The translations under genes were made by a program, and so were the position numbers. From Ascaphus truei (taxonomy: Eukaryota > Chordata > Amphibia > Anura > Ascaphidae), in NCBI GenBank assembly GCA_036426205.1, contig CM071586.1, positions 8,124,737 to 8,188,736 of the forward strand: a stretch of DNA of 64,000 nucleotides, in the 5' to 3' direction. Positions 46,160 through 61,098 of the stretch are shown here, piece by piece; position 1 is the first letter of the stretch, and every line of letters starts with the position of its first letter. The notes under the pieces are model-generated. The model made no database searches, was not told the origin of the DNA, and saw only the letters and a list, made by a program, of their open reading frames with translations.

Positions 46160-49100
46160 GACTGACACACATACACACACACACTGACACACACACACAC
46201 ACACACACACTGACTGACACACATACATACAAGGAATTCACACTTAGTGCAAATAGCTAATACAGGGGATGTGTGCCGAGCACGCGCATTATAAGTCAAA
46301 TTTATTTGCGTTTTGTCAATGAAATTGCATTTTGATTTTTAATTAAAACATCACCAACACCAACACAAATACAATTTCTGTGACAAAAGTCAAAGAAGTT
46401 TCACTTACTATGCGCGTGCACAGCACACACAGCTTTTTTTTTTTTAATGACACCTCTAGCACGTATGATGTGCTCAGTTTTTTCTGTGAATTCCTTTTCT
46501 CCCAAATGACCTAGGAGAAGCTGCAGTCCTTCAAAAGAGGTCTCCAGTTCTACTACACACTGCTCCTTGGGTCAGACCCGGCTCTTTTTTGTGCTTTAAA
46601 TTTGCCCCGACCGTTTCCCTGTGACTTATCAACCACAGAAAAGTCCCAATTTCCCCAGGGATCCTTTTCCCTGAAAAGCCTCAGTGCTTCCTGTGCTGTG
46701 GCCGACAGTGGGGAACAAAAAAAAGTGTGTGTGTGTGCTGAGCACGCGCATAGTAAGTGAAACTTCTTTGTCTTTTGTCGCAGAAATTGTATTTGTGATG
46801 GTGATGTTTTTAATTAAAAATCAACACACAATTTCAGTTCCAAAAAACACAAAGAAGTTTGACCGCGTGTTTTAGCTATTTGCACGTCTATATTTATAGT
46901 AACTGAATTCCTTGGGTGTGTGTGTCAGTCAGTGTGTGTGTGTGTTTCTCTCTGTGTCCTGCCCCCCTCTCTCCTGACTCTCTCCACCCCGGCAGAGCTG
47001 CGGACACGGGGGGGGCTCTGTCTGAGTCTCCCCCCCCGGCAGAGCTGCGGGCTGTGTGTCCTGCGGCAGCCAGCCCCCCTGCGGAGGTATGTGTGTCAGT
47101 CAGTGTATGTGTGTGTGTCAGTGTATGTGTGTGTGTCAGTGCACGTCAGTCACTGTGTGTGTATCAGTCAATGCGTGTATGTGTGTCAGTCAGTGTACGA
47201 CACACATACCCTCTCTCTCCTGACTCCCCCCACCCCCTGGCAGAGCTGCGGACACGGGGGGCTCTGTTTGAGTCTCCTGAGCAGCCCCCCCCCCCTAGCA
47301 GAGGTACATGCCTGGAGCAGCCCCCACTCTCTTCCCCCTGGCGGAGCGGCTGCAGCCAGCCCCCCGGCAGAGGTACAGGGCCATGGGGGGGGGGGGGGGG
47401 GTACTGAAGGGCACTAACGCGCGTGGGGCGCTCTGCCCTCTTCCTCCCCCCCTCTGTTGGTGCTGCGGGGGACACCGCACGCTCATGCCCTCTTCCTCCC
47501 CCCCTCTGTTGGTGCTGCGGGGGACACCGCACGCTCAACCTCCCCCCGTTACTGTACCAGAGCAGGAGGCGACAGGGCACACATGCGCGCGCTCACGCGG
47601 CACTCTTCCTTCCTCCCTCCCAACGGTGCTGCGTCATTACTGCGCATGCGCGGGCGTGTGGGGGTAACGGCGCCGCTGCCAGCCGCAGGCGTGTCTTTCC
47701 TCTGCGTCCCCATGACTACAGCACATGCGCGGCATGGCAGCGGACATGTTGGGGGTACGGCGCCGCTGCCAGCCGCTTCTGCGCATGCGCAGAAGTCCGT
47801 AGTCGTCGCCATTAGTAATGCGCATGCGCGCCATTGCAGCGGACGTATGGGGAGAATGGCGGCCGTTAGGAGCGGCCGCCGCATATGTGATCGGCCGTGT
47901 GGGGGGAGCGGCGCCCGTTAGGAGCAGCGCCGGCGGCGACAGCAGACGTGTGGGGGGAGCGGAGGGGGGGAGCTGTGACGTCACTTCCGTTTCGCATTTC
48001 GTCTCCATCTCTCCCGTCTTGCCCCATCAGAATAGGTGCCACTAAAGAAGTTTCACTTCAAAAAACAACTGTGATGGCCTCTCTCAGCATTTCCTTCCTC
48101 TGAGGGGTTTCTCCTTCCTGCATTATCCGTGCTGGACTCCGAGTTCTCTCAGCTCTGTGAGACTGCACAGGCTACAGCTGAAGCTCTTCTCTTTGCTCTG
48201 ACATGTGGTGCTCTCGCTGTGCTTTTCGCTGGCTCCTGTGCATGCACCTCAGTGTTCGCAGCACACAGGCTGCTCTCGGACAGTGAGGTCTCACTTAATA
48301 CAGACACACATTCTGTACTTTTAACTTTATGGGCAGGTGTATGTTTGTTTTAGCTGCAGTTCTGTCTCTCGCTGTTCACACTCCATCTCTGATCTGCGAG
48401 TCTCAGGGAGCTGTGTTTGGGAGACTCTCCATATGCTGCAGTCGCTGCTCCCTGGCGTGTAATCTCAGACGCTGGACACTGCAGGGGCTCTGTGCTCTGG
48501 ATTTCTCCCTGTCTAAATCCTCCACGGGCACAGTTCTGGTCTTCTCTCCAAAGAGCTGCTCAGACCTGGGTTTTGTGCACTTGGACTCTCAGGCACCTCG
48601 CATGGAGACCTTTGGTTTATGTTTTCATCCAGTGTCACCTGCCCTGCAATCCCCTCTGCTATTCCTGCGCACGCACACACACACACACACACACACTACT
48701 TACCTTACTTAATTCCTTCTGATATTGGGGCATTTTCTTCAGCATTTGTGACAAATCTTTGATGTTTGCCTTAAAATAAAGATACAATTACTGTTAAACT
48801 TCACTCTACAGCAGTGGTTCCCAACCTCAGTCCTCAAAACCCCCCAACAGGTCAGGTTTTAAGGTTAACCCTGCTTCAGCACAGGCTTTTCAGTCAAAAT
48901 AATTGAGCACCTGATTGAGCCACCTGTGCTGAAGCAGGGATATCCTTAAAACCTGACCTGCTGGGGGTTCTTGAGGACTGAAGTTGGGAACCACTGCTCT
49001 AAGGGGAATGTGTCGGTCCTCTGCAGAGGGCGGCAAGCGCGCCCGTGCCATATGCAAGGGCAGCGCGCGTCTGTACTATATGCAGGGCATTGCGCGTCTG

Positions 49101-52100
49101 CACTATACGCAGGGCAGTGTGTATTTTATGCAGAGCCATGTATGCGTGTGTACTTTACGCAGAGCGTGAGTATGTGCAGCGCGGAGCCGTGTGTATGTGT
49201 ACTTTACGCAGAGCAGTGTGTCTATATCTGTATATACCTTGTCTGTTGTCATTCTTTTGCTTTCGCAGAAAGATTTCAGGAGCTCTGTTACTTTCCTGTA
49301 CAAGAGAAGTGACATAAAACAGACAGATAGGACCAATGCCCCGTGGAGTCTGCCCCTCCCCCTGCAGGGTCACACGGACACTGACATTTGTCCCCTTGAA
49401 AGGATTTGGGTGACTGTCTCTTTATGGCGGAGGCCCCGGTGTCGACGCTGCACGCGCGCCTGCCAGGCTGGCGGTGAGTGCAGCCGAGATCTCCGGTCTG
49501 AGGTGAGCTGCAGGGGGGAAAGACGGTGCGGCTATGATATCACCTGGCAGGTTTGCCCTCATTGGCTGAACCGCTGTGGGGCGAGGACAGCGCTCAGTCA
49601 CAAGTTGTGAACAGTTTTCCTGTCTTCAGAGAAATCTGTTCGCACAACGCAGCGGACAAGGTGGGTAGCAGGCCCGGCCTCATTGAGGGGCATCTTTTGT
49701 CCCTGCAGCGCACACCATAGCGGGGACCTAGCCTAAGAAACTTTTTCTGTAAAGCTTTTGTTTGGTGTCTGTCTCTGGATAGTACTTGTATTTTTGCACA
49801 TGGGGCAGTGGTCTTGGGCAGATGATGTCATTTTTTCTCTCTCCTAAGACAACCAACTATATTAACATACTGTACACATTCTTTACATACAATACTATTT
49901 CAAATTAGGAGATGCCTTTTTTGTATCCTCCAATCAGATACTAGCATGAGTCATAGATGTATGACTCTATGCAATCACAAGTTACTAAATGTATGCCACT
50001 CCCATAGATGGGGAGACTAGACTGTTTTTAATTCAATTTGTCGCTTTGTGTGAGCATATCCTTTGGTACGGCTCACACCTTACTAATTAGTCAAAACCAG
50101 ATGAAGAATGAATCCATTGTTTGTGTTTCAACTTATTCTTTATCACCATCAGAGTGCTGGGGACAGGAATGTTACTTACTTGGACACGTCAGCAATGTGC
50201 ATGTGACGAAGCTCCACCCACAGATCGTCATCTTCATCCAGAAGGACCTGCTTCTCCCGGGAGTCACTTATTCCAGTGGTTTCATAACTGGAAGGGCGGG
50301 AGAGAGATAAGGAGACGGGGATATAGGGAGGAGACGGGGATATCGAGGGAGAGAGAGAGAGAGAAAGACATTTATTGGAAATCTATGATGCATTAAAACG
50401 GTAGAAAAGGAGTTAAATCTGCAAGTGATTTCTCGACGGTAAATTCCTTGTACAGTATAAATACACACACACACCACAATGTATTTTCCTTCAATCAATC
50501 ACAGCAGCACACCAATGGGTTAATAGGCTCCACCTTCTGAGGTAGGACAACATTTTTTTGTGTGTCCGTCCAGAGGTATAAAAGGTGATCCCCCTCCCCT
50601 TCCTTAGCAGTGTTATTGACATGAATACCCGGAAGAAGAATTGACGGCTAAATAATGTAAATCATGCCATGATCTTTATTTCCATGCAAAAAAAAAACCC
50701 CATAAGGGAATGCTATGTGCTGCAGTGATGGACTGAAGGAAAATACATTTTCGGAAAGCCACATTTTCTTCTTCGTCACAGTCCATCAGGAAGCTCACCA
50801 ATGGGATTTATTACAGCAATAGAAATGGAGGGAAAACAGCAGGAAAACATAATAACCTTTAACAGCCTGAAGGACCTTCATGACGAAAGTCGCACCCTGG
50901 GACGCCTGGGTGTCGAGCTTGTAATACTTAGTTAAAGTGTGAATATCCTTCCATGTGCCTGCTTTACGGACCTGCTCTGCTGAAGCTTGTGCTTTTTCTG
51001 CCCAGGAATTTGTGACCGCTCTCACGGAGTTGTGCTTTCGACCCTTTAGAAACTGGTATTTTTAGCTATGGAAATTAATTGTGTGATCCACCTTCCAGTA
51101 GATCCCTTTTCCCTGCAAACAGGCTGTCTAATTTGATGAATTCTTGTGTTTGCTTCAAAATACACCTAGGCACCTCAACTTCTAGAAAGTGTAAGTCATT
51201 TTCCATATCATTCTTTGGATGTGGACAAGGTGTTGGTAGCACCAGCTCTTGGGTTAGTATGGAAGAATGATGTAACTTTTGAACGGAATTGAGGAATCGT
51301 CTTAAGTACCACTCTTCATGGAATACTTAGTCTAGTGGTCTACTTAGATTTCGCGAAGGCTTTGATACGTTTCCACACAAGAGGTTAGTGTACAAAATAA
51401 AGCAAATTGGACTTGGTAAAAAATATTTGCACCTGGATTAAAAACTGGTTGAAGGATAAACCACAAAGAGTTGTCATAAATGGAACTTTTTCAGGTTGGT
51501 GTAATATCTCAGGGATTGGCACCGGGACCCGTGTTTGTTTAAACTTTTTTATAAATGACCTGGATGTTGGCATCGAAAGCAAAGTCTCCATCTTTGTTGA
51601 TGACACAAAACTGTGTAAGGTAGTAGGGTCAGAGCAGGATGTAATTTCTCTCCAGAAGTACTTGGATAGACTGGAAACTTAGACAGGTAAATGGCAGATG
51701 AGGTTTAATACAGATTAATGTACATTAAGGTTATGCATTTAGGAAACAAGAATAAATAGCCAATTTACAAATTAAATGGGGATAAAATAGGAGAATCCTT
51801 GATGGAGAATGATTTAGGAGTGCTTGTAGACAGCAGGCTTGCCCAAAGTCATGCAGTAGCTGTAAAGGCAAACAAGATCTTATTTTGCATTATACAGGCA
51901 ATGGATGGAAGGGAAGTAAACATAAATATGCCCCTTTATAAAGCCCACACCTTGAATATGGAGTACAATTGTGGGCACCACTCCTTAGAAAAGACATTAT
52001 AGAACTAGAGAAAGTGCAGAGAAGAGCCACCAAATTAATAAAGGGGATTGATAATCTGATTTATGAGGAGAGGCTAGCTAAATTGGATTTGTTTACATTA

Positions 52101-55100
52101 GAAAAGGAGGCATCGAAGACGTGATATGATAACTATATACAAATATATTTGGGGACAATACAAGGAGCTTTCAAAAAGAACTGTTCATCCTAAGGGCAGT
52201 ACAAATGACATGGGGTTATCCCTTAAGGTTGTAGGAAAGGAAATTTCACCAGCAACAAAGGAAAAGGTTCTTTACAGTAAGGGGAGTTACAATGTGGAAT
52301 TCATTACCCATGGAGACTGTGATGGCAGATAGATTTGTTAAGAAAAAAAAAAGAGAAGAAGGTTGGACATCTTTTTTGAAAGGAAAGGGATACAGGGATA
52401 TACCAAATAAATAAACATGGGAAGTAGGTTGATCCAGAGAGTAATCTGATTGACAACATTTGAAGTCAGGAAGGAATTTATTTTCCCCCTTCTGAGATAG
52501 CATTGGATGATATTTCACTGGGGTTTTTTGTTTGCCTTCCTTTGGCTCAATATACTGTAGGCACAAATATAGGATAAAGTATCCATCTAAATTTAGCATA
52601 GGTTGAACTTGATGTACGTATGTCGTTTTTCAACCTCATCTACCATGTAACTATGAATATTAAATAAGGCTCTTTAATAGAGAGAGCCTGTAATTCACTA
52701 ACACGCATTCTGCTCTCTTGTCCATTGGATCTTTGAAGCTTGAACCATCAGCTAATGGAACAGCTGATTTCCTAGACAATCTTGCATCTGGCAGATCCCA
52801 CTTTGATGGGTTATCCCAGTTTTTTTTTTTAAATCTTTTGGGTCGAATGGGTACAACATTGAAGCCTCTGGATAATAATGGCTTTTGATCCGGATGTTGC
52901 CACTCCCCCTGAATCACTTTCTTGACTGTGTAATGAACCCGGAAGAGTCTAGATTTTGCTTCCTTAATGCCTCTTTAACAGCCTCAATTTCCATTACGGA
53001 CTTTCCTGCTTTCACCAGCTTGTCTTTTGCTGCAGAGTTTGTATAGCTCTCCTTCATCCAGGATAAAATCAGGTAATTCTGTCCCCACATAAAAATCCCA
53101 ATCGGATTCCTGTGAAGACCCTATAAAGCGTTGTTGGTATTCTCTTGGTCCTGTGACAAACGGCTTACTCCGGGGCTCCGCCGTCTGTCCGGGACTGTTA
53201 GAACACGGTCTTTTAGGGTAGGTTAAATGATGAGACGTCACGTACTGTTCCTTTAAACAGTCTATGCCTGGTTTATTTAGTCCCAGGCACTGAGACTGCC
53301 ACAGTGCAAACAGTATAAACAAAGCCAACCAAAAAGCTGCTCATCTGAGCGATAACTTAAACTTAGATATTCCCTGACTCAGGGTTGGAAGTGGCTTGTC
53401 CACTTCCACCAACAAAATAAGTATCTTTGCAGTCTTAGATAAATGAACAGAATGATTGAACCTGTTTGGGGAAGAGGCTTCTTCCCCTCTGTACTTCAGC
53501 AGCCTTCCAGCCTCCAGGCTCTTAGGGGAGAGGGAAGAGCAAACAGGAAATCAGTCTTACATACCTGATTTCTGTCACCTGTCATGCTAATTAGAAATCA
53601 GGCAGCAGACAAACTCTGGTCTGGATCTCTCATCCCTCAGTTCCAGCGCTTGCCAAGCTGTGGGATGGAGTGCATGTATTATGAGGCTGCACTCCCAGGC
53701 CAAACAGGATAGAAACTGTTCAGTATCCTGGGAGCCCTATATATGGAATTTATTACCATCCCCTGGTTTCTGTCACAGTCCATAAGATAAACCTGAGACT
53801 TTGGGCATATGTGTTAGCCGACTTGAAATGGCTTAATGTTTGTTGCATCACTGATTGAAACCATCCTAGAAAACTCTGGATTTGAATTCTCTTCCAATGC
53901 TCGTTGTTTCATAGCTTGCAAAGTTTCTTCTTTGACTTATCTGGTAAGAGTTGTTCCCAGCTAGAACAAGCCAAATGTTTTGTTTCTGAGGTACATTTTT
54001 TCGATCTGTTATCACCAGTATTGGGCTACGGCATATCTGCCCTGCCATTGGCTGCGCGCTGACCACGTCTCTGCACGGGAAGACAAAATTCTTGTCACAG
54101 CACTTTGCGTGCCCACACGCACACAGCCACCGGGGCCTGCCCCATAGAGGGCTGTGGTGTGTGACGCGCACATAATAGTGTGCGCCGCCGTAACCACCGG
54201 GGACTCACACTTGGGCTCCTGCATTCTGAGAAGCAGACATCTGTGGGAATATACAAATCAAACAGGTCTGACACCAATCCCTCAAAAATAAACAATATGG
54301 CAAAACAGAATGCCTACAGTACAGCCATAAATGCAGCTTCCAAGTCTATTCCATGCAGTACGCGCCTGACGGGGCCCATGGATGACACCAGACGCCACAT
54401 ACGAGGCAACTCCTGGCAGACTGCGTGTTGTGCGTGGCACTCAGCTTCCCCCTTTCTTCCATGGCTACGGAGGACCTCTGGGGAGACTGGGTAAAGATAC
54501 TGAATCCCCTGCCTACGGGTAAGCAGCATGCTGCCCTTTTTCATAGAAAACCAGCCTCAACACTATGAGATGAAGCCACACATACCCCTGGAAGCCTAGG
54601 ATAGGGCAGGCCTACAGCCCACTTTCCCCCAGGTAAATCTCCTATCAGTCTCCAACTCGAAATCAAAAAGAGAGAGCCTTTACAAAACAACGGGATGTGG
54701 GTACTACAGGGGAAAAAAACACGGCTAAGGAAGGGGATCACCGTTATACCTCCAAATGCAAGTTCGTTCCTGTCCTACCTCAGGAGGTGGAGCCTATTAA
54801 ACCATTGGTGTGCTGCCTGATGGACAGTGAGGAAATATAATGTATTTAAAAAGATATATATTTTAAGGCTTTAAATATATATATATTTTTAAATAAATGA
54901 AAACACATAGGAGCAGGCTTTGCTTTGTGTATGCGCTATACAAGACATTGAGATAGATATATACATACACAGACAAAATGGGTTTATAAGCTGTAATATA
55001 TACAGATATGTATATATTTTCTTTTTAAAGGTCTTAAAATGTATGCATATAAATATGACATTTAAAATGCATCTATCTGTATAAAGATGACCGCCCGCTG

Positions 55101-58100
55101 GAACACATACTTGTATATGTCTTGTTTGATGTCTAGGAGGTCATAAGCCATAGCCTGGAAGGTGAGCTCGTGTAGGAGGGGAGATACGGGGTCATACCCA
55201 CGATCCACAATTAGGAGCTGGGAGCGGGACTTGTCTGGGCCCTAGAGAGAGAGAGGGGGAGGGGGAGATGGGGAAAGAGAGAGAGAGGGAGTTTCTCAGC
55301 TGTTGGGATTGTCGCGATCTGTTCGTGGCTAGTGTGGAGGTGTAGAGAGAGTAGGGGGGCTCTCCTTCTTCCGTTTATCTATAGCCTTTGCTTTTGTCCC
55401 TCTTGTGTTTCCTCCGTGGTTTTTCTCCTTCCACCCGCCCCTCACCGTTTACTCCCCACCCTGTTCTTGGGCATTCCATTTTTTTTTTCCTCTCCTTCTC
55501 CCGCGCGCCTTTGTCCCTTCCCTCTCTTACAAAATCTCCAGAGATTTTGTGTCAAACCTTTATAGGGCCCTAAAGTGAAGGACCAACTGATTGCACACTG
55601 CAGTCTGTCCCTCCCCCCAAGGGTGACACACTGACAAAGACAAGGGACATGGCCACCATGGGGTCTGTCCCTCCAATGGTGGGCGACATCTGATACCTCA
55701 CCTCTCCCATGCTGGGTTTCACTTTGAAGGCGTTGAGACGGTCCAGCACCATGTGAGCTAACGTGGCATTGTCTTCGTAGCCCCTATGGGACAGAAAGTT
55801 GACAGTAATGATGACAAGCGCTATATCAAACTGCGTTAGGAGCCCTTCCAAAGCCCGGGCCCCGGAGCTGGCGAGGTGCATAAGGATAGGAGATCAGAGA
55901 TCGCCACGTTGGGTAGATGAACCAACCTGTCCACAGTCCGCATCTCGCACTCGATTCTCCTCCTCACTTAAAGCTTTACAACCTCTGCGCCCTCCTTACA
56001 TCTCAGCCCTAATTTCTCGATATGCAACCATCCCGACTCTGCGTTCTTCTTCCAAGGATGTCTTCTTTCTTTTCTACCCCCTTTGTATCTAAAGCCTCTC
56101 CCTCCTCTTAAAACTCTCTCACTGACTGCCCCGCACCTCTGGAATGTGCCTTCCCCTCAGTACCCCGCTAGCACCCTCTATATCCACTTTAAGACACCAC
56201 CTTAAGACACACTTGCTTACACATCATATAATAGCACTGGGGATAAAACTGGACACAATACATAAGCTTGGCCCCCTGCAAACGCACTTACTTGAACTCC
56301 TCCTACGGTCTCTGTACGTTCTCCTACCATACCAATTAGACTGTAGCTTCTCGAGCAGGGACTCTCTCTTTCTTATGTTACTTTTAGTTCTGAAGCACTT
56401 ATTCCCATGATCCTGTCTTATATATCTGTTATTTTATTTCATTACACATGTAATTCATACTACTGTGAAGCGCTATGTAAATTAATGGCGCTATATAAAT
56501 AAAGACATATAATACAATAACAGGTCATTCCTTAAAAAGGGTCCGATGAGAAAGATCTAAGGTCATTCACAAGAGGGTTTGAGGTCAAAGGTGATACTGG
56601 AGAAGATTGCAAAACCTTAGCCACAAGTCAAAGGCTATAAGAAGAGCCGACTGATAAAAATGCAGACTGGGTATTAAAAAGCGTATGATGGTGACACTTG
56701 ACCAAGATCAAAAGTCATTAGGATTCCAATGAGAAGGTCAGATGTCGATCCACCAAATCAAAATTTGCGTGGGGGTCAAAAGTATGTCTAGAAGAAGCAA
56801 GGGACTCATTAACCCCAGTCAAATAACAATCGCATTCAGCAGAGAGCTAGACTAGGATAGGGTGAGAGGGGAGATCAGGTAAGGACGAAGTTCTCAAAAC
56901 AGGAAAAAGTCACACTCTCTTTGTACTGGGAGTTCAATGACCTCTGAAGACGTGTGAGAGAGGAGGGGGGGCGGGGCGGGGGGGGGGGGGGGGAAGAGAG
57001 AAACTGCTAAGGCCATACATATGACCCATCCAGCAAGCAAGGGTCAGAGGACAGGGTTGTAGTGGCAGGTCACTGCGGTATCTGACAGCAGGTTACTCTT
57101 TCAGGGTCTCGCACGTGTGCGATTGCTCGCCAACATCTCCAGACGCTTGTTTCCGATCTGATGTCCGGTACGGCTGAACAGTGTGGAAGAGTCCGTGCAC
57201 CGTCCTGCAATCAAACCTAGAGGTGGAAGTGTATGCACAACAATCAGCCCTTTCTATATCTCCTCCGGGGGTATGAATCAAATCCGACAGCCCTCCTTCA
57301 TAGAGCAGAAGTTATAGAACTCCGTCAGGGACCCTGTCTACTACACGCCCGACAGCCCTTCTTTATGCTACAGTGCATATAAAACACGTGTACATGAATC
57401 TCACAGCTACAGTGTGTATATAACTCATCGAATAGTGATAAATGTGATCGTGCAGCTTCGCGTGTATATATAAACCTTCCCGTATGCTGATAAACATCAT
57501 CTCACACTTGACTCGTACGGAAAGCCAGATTATTCCTTTTAAGGTTTTAATCAGTTTTCGGGACTTTATTTCCCATTCATTTATAAACAGCAGCTCAGAG
57601 CAGGCTGGGGAGAGACGATGTGAAAGACTTGAACACAAGATGCGGGCTCTTTACCTCCCCCCACCCAGGCAAGGAGCGTGCCTCTTGTTGTTACTCTCTT
57701 CGGCCCAGCTTAGCGGGTTGTCCGAGCTCTGTATTTCCCCTATTCAGCCCTAGGGAACCCCCCCCTCTAAGCGTCCTATAAGAGTGCCAGGCAAGAGATG
57801 CCGGCTCTGTCTCCCTCTCCTACCCAGCCCTAATCCCCCTTCCTAAGGGTGCCAGGATTTGTATCCCACTCCTATGACTCCTAAGGTGCCAACTGTTTTT
57901 ATCCCGGTCCACACCCTAGAGTGTGGCCGTTCACCATGTTCCTCCCCCCCTCATATCCCCCCCCGCCCTCAGCCCTAAAGGTGAAGGCTAAGCTTGCCCT
58001 CCTCTTCGAGCTGTTATACTCCTAGAGGTTCCCCTTCACTTACTGTCTGTGAAGAATATTAGTAGAGCTCTTTGTAACTGGGGGCTGCCAAGTCCTTGAA

Positions 58101-60571
58101 AGGAATCCGAAATAAGAGCGCGGAGGACTGCGCGGGGGGAGTGAGAAGCCCTATAATATGAAACTATTGTGCTTTGAAATACTATTAACATCCTATTGAG
58201 GCTGCAGACCAAGCAATATCCACATGTGTTTTTTTTTTTTTTTTTTTTTTAATAATCAGTTCTGTACTATGGAAAATAACTTTGAGCATTTAAATTGTTT
58301 TTTTTTTTAAATAAGTAACACACTTTTTGTTTCTATAGCCACCTTACAAAGTCCACTCCCCTTTCCCTCGAGACAGCTCTGGCACGCCCCTTTTGAGCCC
58401 TGCCCTCTCTAGAGCAGTGCACCCATTGTTGTAGTGCCTGCCTGGTCACATGATCTTCCCCACAGCACTTTGCATTTTGGTCCTCTTCTGCTTGCCTTGT
58501 TGATTTAGTGAACCCCCAGCCAAACTTTGCCGATCAATTACAGATAACGGATCGATCTGCAACTTAGCTAATCGCTTGTCAGTGTGCAGATTGTATTGAT
58601 GCACATATTGAATGGAAAGAAAATAAATATTTTTTAATGGAAGCTTGAACTGCTGCTTTAATACACCACAAACAGCGATCCTTCTCTCTAACCATCTCTG
58701 TTTATTTACAAGAAATGACTCCCTCTACTAATATATCCTATACAAAAGATGACTACCCCCATTGATGTCCTATTACCACCATTACTACCACTAATACAGT
58801 ATATTCATATTATTACCACTAAAACCTATTAACTTAGTAAATAAAGTAATTATACATGAATTACCTTTCTCGCTGGGTGGTGATGAGGTATAGAGCCTCC
58901 AGGCTGGGGACGGCTTCCCTTCTTTATTACATCCTCAAACCTGGGATAACAAAATTTGACATTGATAACATTTTTGCCTTTTGTGTGTCATCAACCACTG
59001 TCTATCTATGCCCATGTGATCACACATCTGAGGATCCCACCCTTAGGATGCCATCACACCTTCTATACTCAGACAACACTCTTGTGACGTAATGTCAGAC
59101 CACACCGGAATCCAACACCAGTAGGTTCATCGTACACCCAGTATATCCATGACTCCAGCTGGCGGAAAGCACCTTGGTCCTACTGACTGGCAAGGGAATC
59201 CCACCCGGGCTATTGCAAAGAGGTGCCCACCATGCAAGAAAATAATCCAAGCCTAAAACCTACTACAATGGTAGAGCCTTAACCAGATACACGGTACAGT
59301 GTGTGTGGTGTGAGTGGAGTGTGTGAGTGTTGTTATTTTATATATCTAGTATATTATATATATATATATCATATATTATTATATAATATAAATATAAACA
59401 CAAAAGGTATGAACCTGCAACTAACTGAAAAATAACACTGAATTGCTTAAATCAAAAATCTATCATGTAATGCTAACCGAGTAGAGAATAGCAGCTAAAT
59501 GACGGTGCAGGGGACAATAATAGGAATACTGAAAAAAAAGAGAAAGAAAAAAGTGTCCCACTAAAAGCACGCAAGCAAATAATTATATGGAAAAAATGTT
59601 TATTCAAGGACATGGACTACACAAAAAAAGATACAAAAAATTAAAACAGTCCCCATTGGATCCCTACAGCTATAGAAAATACACAACATAGAAAGGCAAT
59701 GCTATACTCCTGGATCTATGTATAATAAGATCAGAGAAATACTACCCAGGAGAAAAAAAAAAATGAACTCCTGAGATGTATATAAAGACCGGCTGGTCAA
59801 AAAGTGTAAAGCTGTATGTTGTGAACTCTACACTGCAAATAATATTGATTGCCAATACAATACCACCTAGGTCACCAAAACAAGCAAGTGAATATGTGAG
59901 AAATAACCACTGTGGGAATAGATGAGCACTATATATACTTGCAAATAATCAATGAGGTCTGTCCTATGGCTGCATCCTGAAATGGCATGGATTGCAGAAA
60001 ATCTCTGGTATAATTGCAGCAAAGTTCACATCAGATAAGGGGGATCGTAGGGGAGTGCACACAAAGACCACCCCAAAGGGGTTCATTTTTTCTCCTGGGT
60101 AGTATTACTCTGATCTTATTATACATAGATCCAGGAGTATAGCATTGCCTTTCTATGTTGTGTATATTTTCTATAGCTGTAGGGATCCAATGGGGACTGT
60201 TTTACATTTTTGTATCTGTATCTTTTTTGTGTAGTCCATGTCCTTGAATAAACATTTTGTCCATATAATTATTTGCTTGAGTGCTTTTAGTGGGACACTT
60301 TTCTTTTTGATTGTGACAAATGTAATACAGAGTGCTTTTCCTGGTAATGTACAGGTTAATAAAAGCTTCAATCAGACTTAGAACTATGCAACTAATTTTG
60401 ACAGATTTATTATAAATCATTCTTCCTGGTAATGTACAGGTTATTAAGAATTTATATTAGTGTTAGGACCCTTGAGACGTGGTCTGCCTTGGAGGGGCTC
60501 AAGGGCTTACAACACTTCGGCCAAAGAGTTAAACTAAAAGACCATTTTATTCAAAAGATATAATATATACA

Positions 60572-60611
<40 letters not shown>

Positions 60612-60811
60612 AGTGTTCGACAAACCTATACATTTGCACGGCCCGGGCGAGCGGATTTAACATCGTGGCGAGCTCCTATTGGCCCAAGCAGCACACGTGT
60701 GGTACTAGGTGGCGAGTAGATATTTTTGTGTATGTATGTATGTATGTATGTATGTATGTATGTATGTGTATGTATGTATACTATATATAGATGTATATAT
60801 ATATATTTATA

Positions 60812-60850
<39 letters not shown>

Positions 60851-61031
60851 ATATATATATATATATAGATATATATACAGTGGTTGACAAATCACCAAAA
60901 AATCTACTCGCCACACAAAAAAAATCTACTCGCCACCTAGTACCAAACGTGTGCTGCTTGGGCCAATATTTACTCGGCCGGGGGTTAAATCCACTCGCCC
61001 GGGGCGAGCAAATGTATAGGTTTGTCGAACA

Positions 61032-61098
<67 letters not shown>

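Larger units (their letters stand above)
50480..54845 (-). mobile_element. DIRS-like retrotransposon remnant with inverted ends
   Basis: Near-terminal inverted repeats: CAGCACACCAATGGGTTAAT at 50506 and the complement of CAGCACACCAATGGTTTAAT near 54815. The minus strand holds a gag-like segment (52660-52920) and a tyrosine recombinase segment (50800-51060) in the order expected of DIRS. The RT/RNase H part is missing. A CR1 copy is inserted at 51305-52655. Lies in stxbp2 intron 9. Confidence 0.75.

Noticed and set aside
45921..47421. Cysteine/valine-rich ORFs over CA and TG repeats and a proline-rich ORF
   Set aside because: They are low-complexity products of CA/TG microsatellites and duplicated CpG-rich units without homology.
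57074..57204. Programmed stop readthrough or frameshifting in stxbp2 exon 7
   Set aside because: There are several separate indels, not one slippery site, and neighbouring exons are also damaged. Sequence error or decay is simpler.
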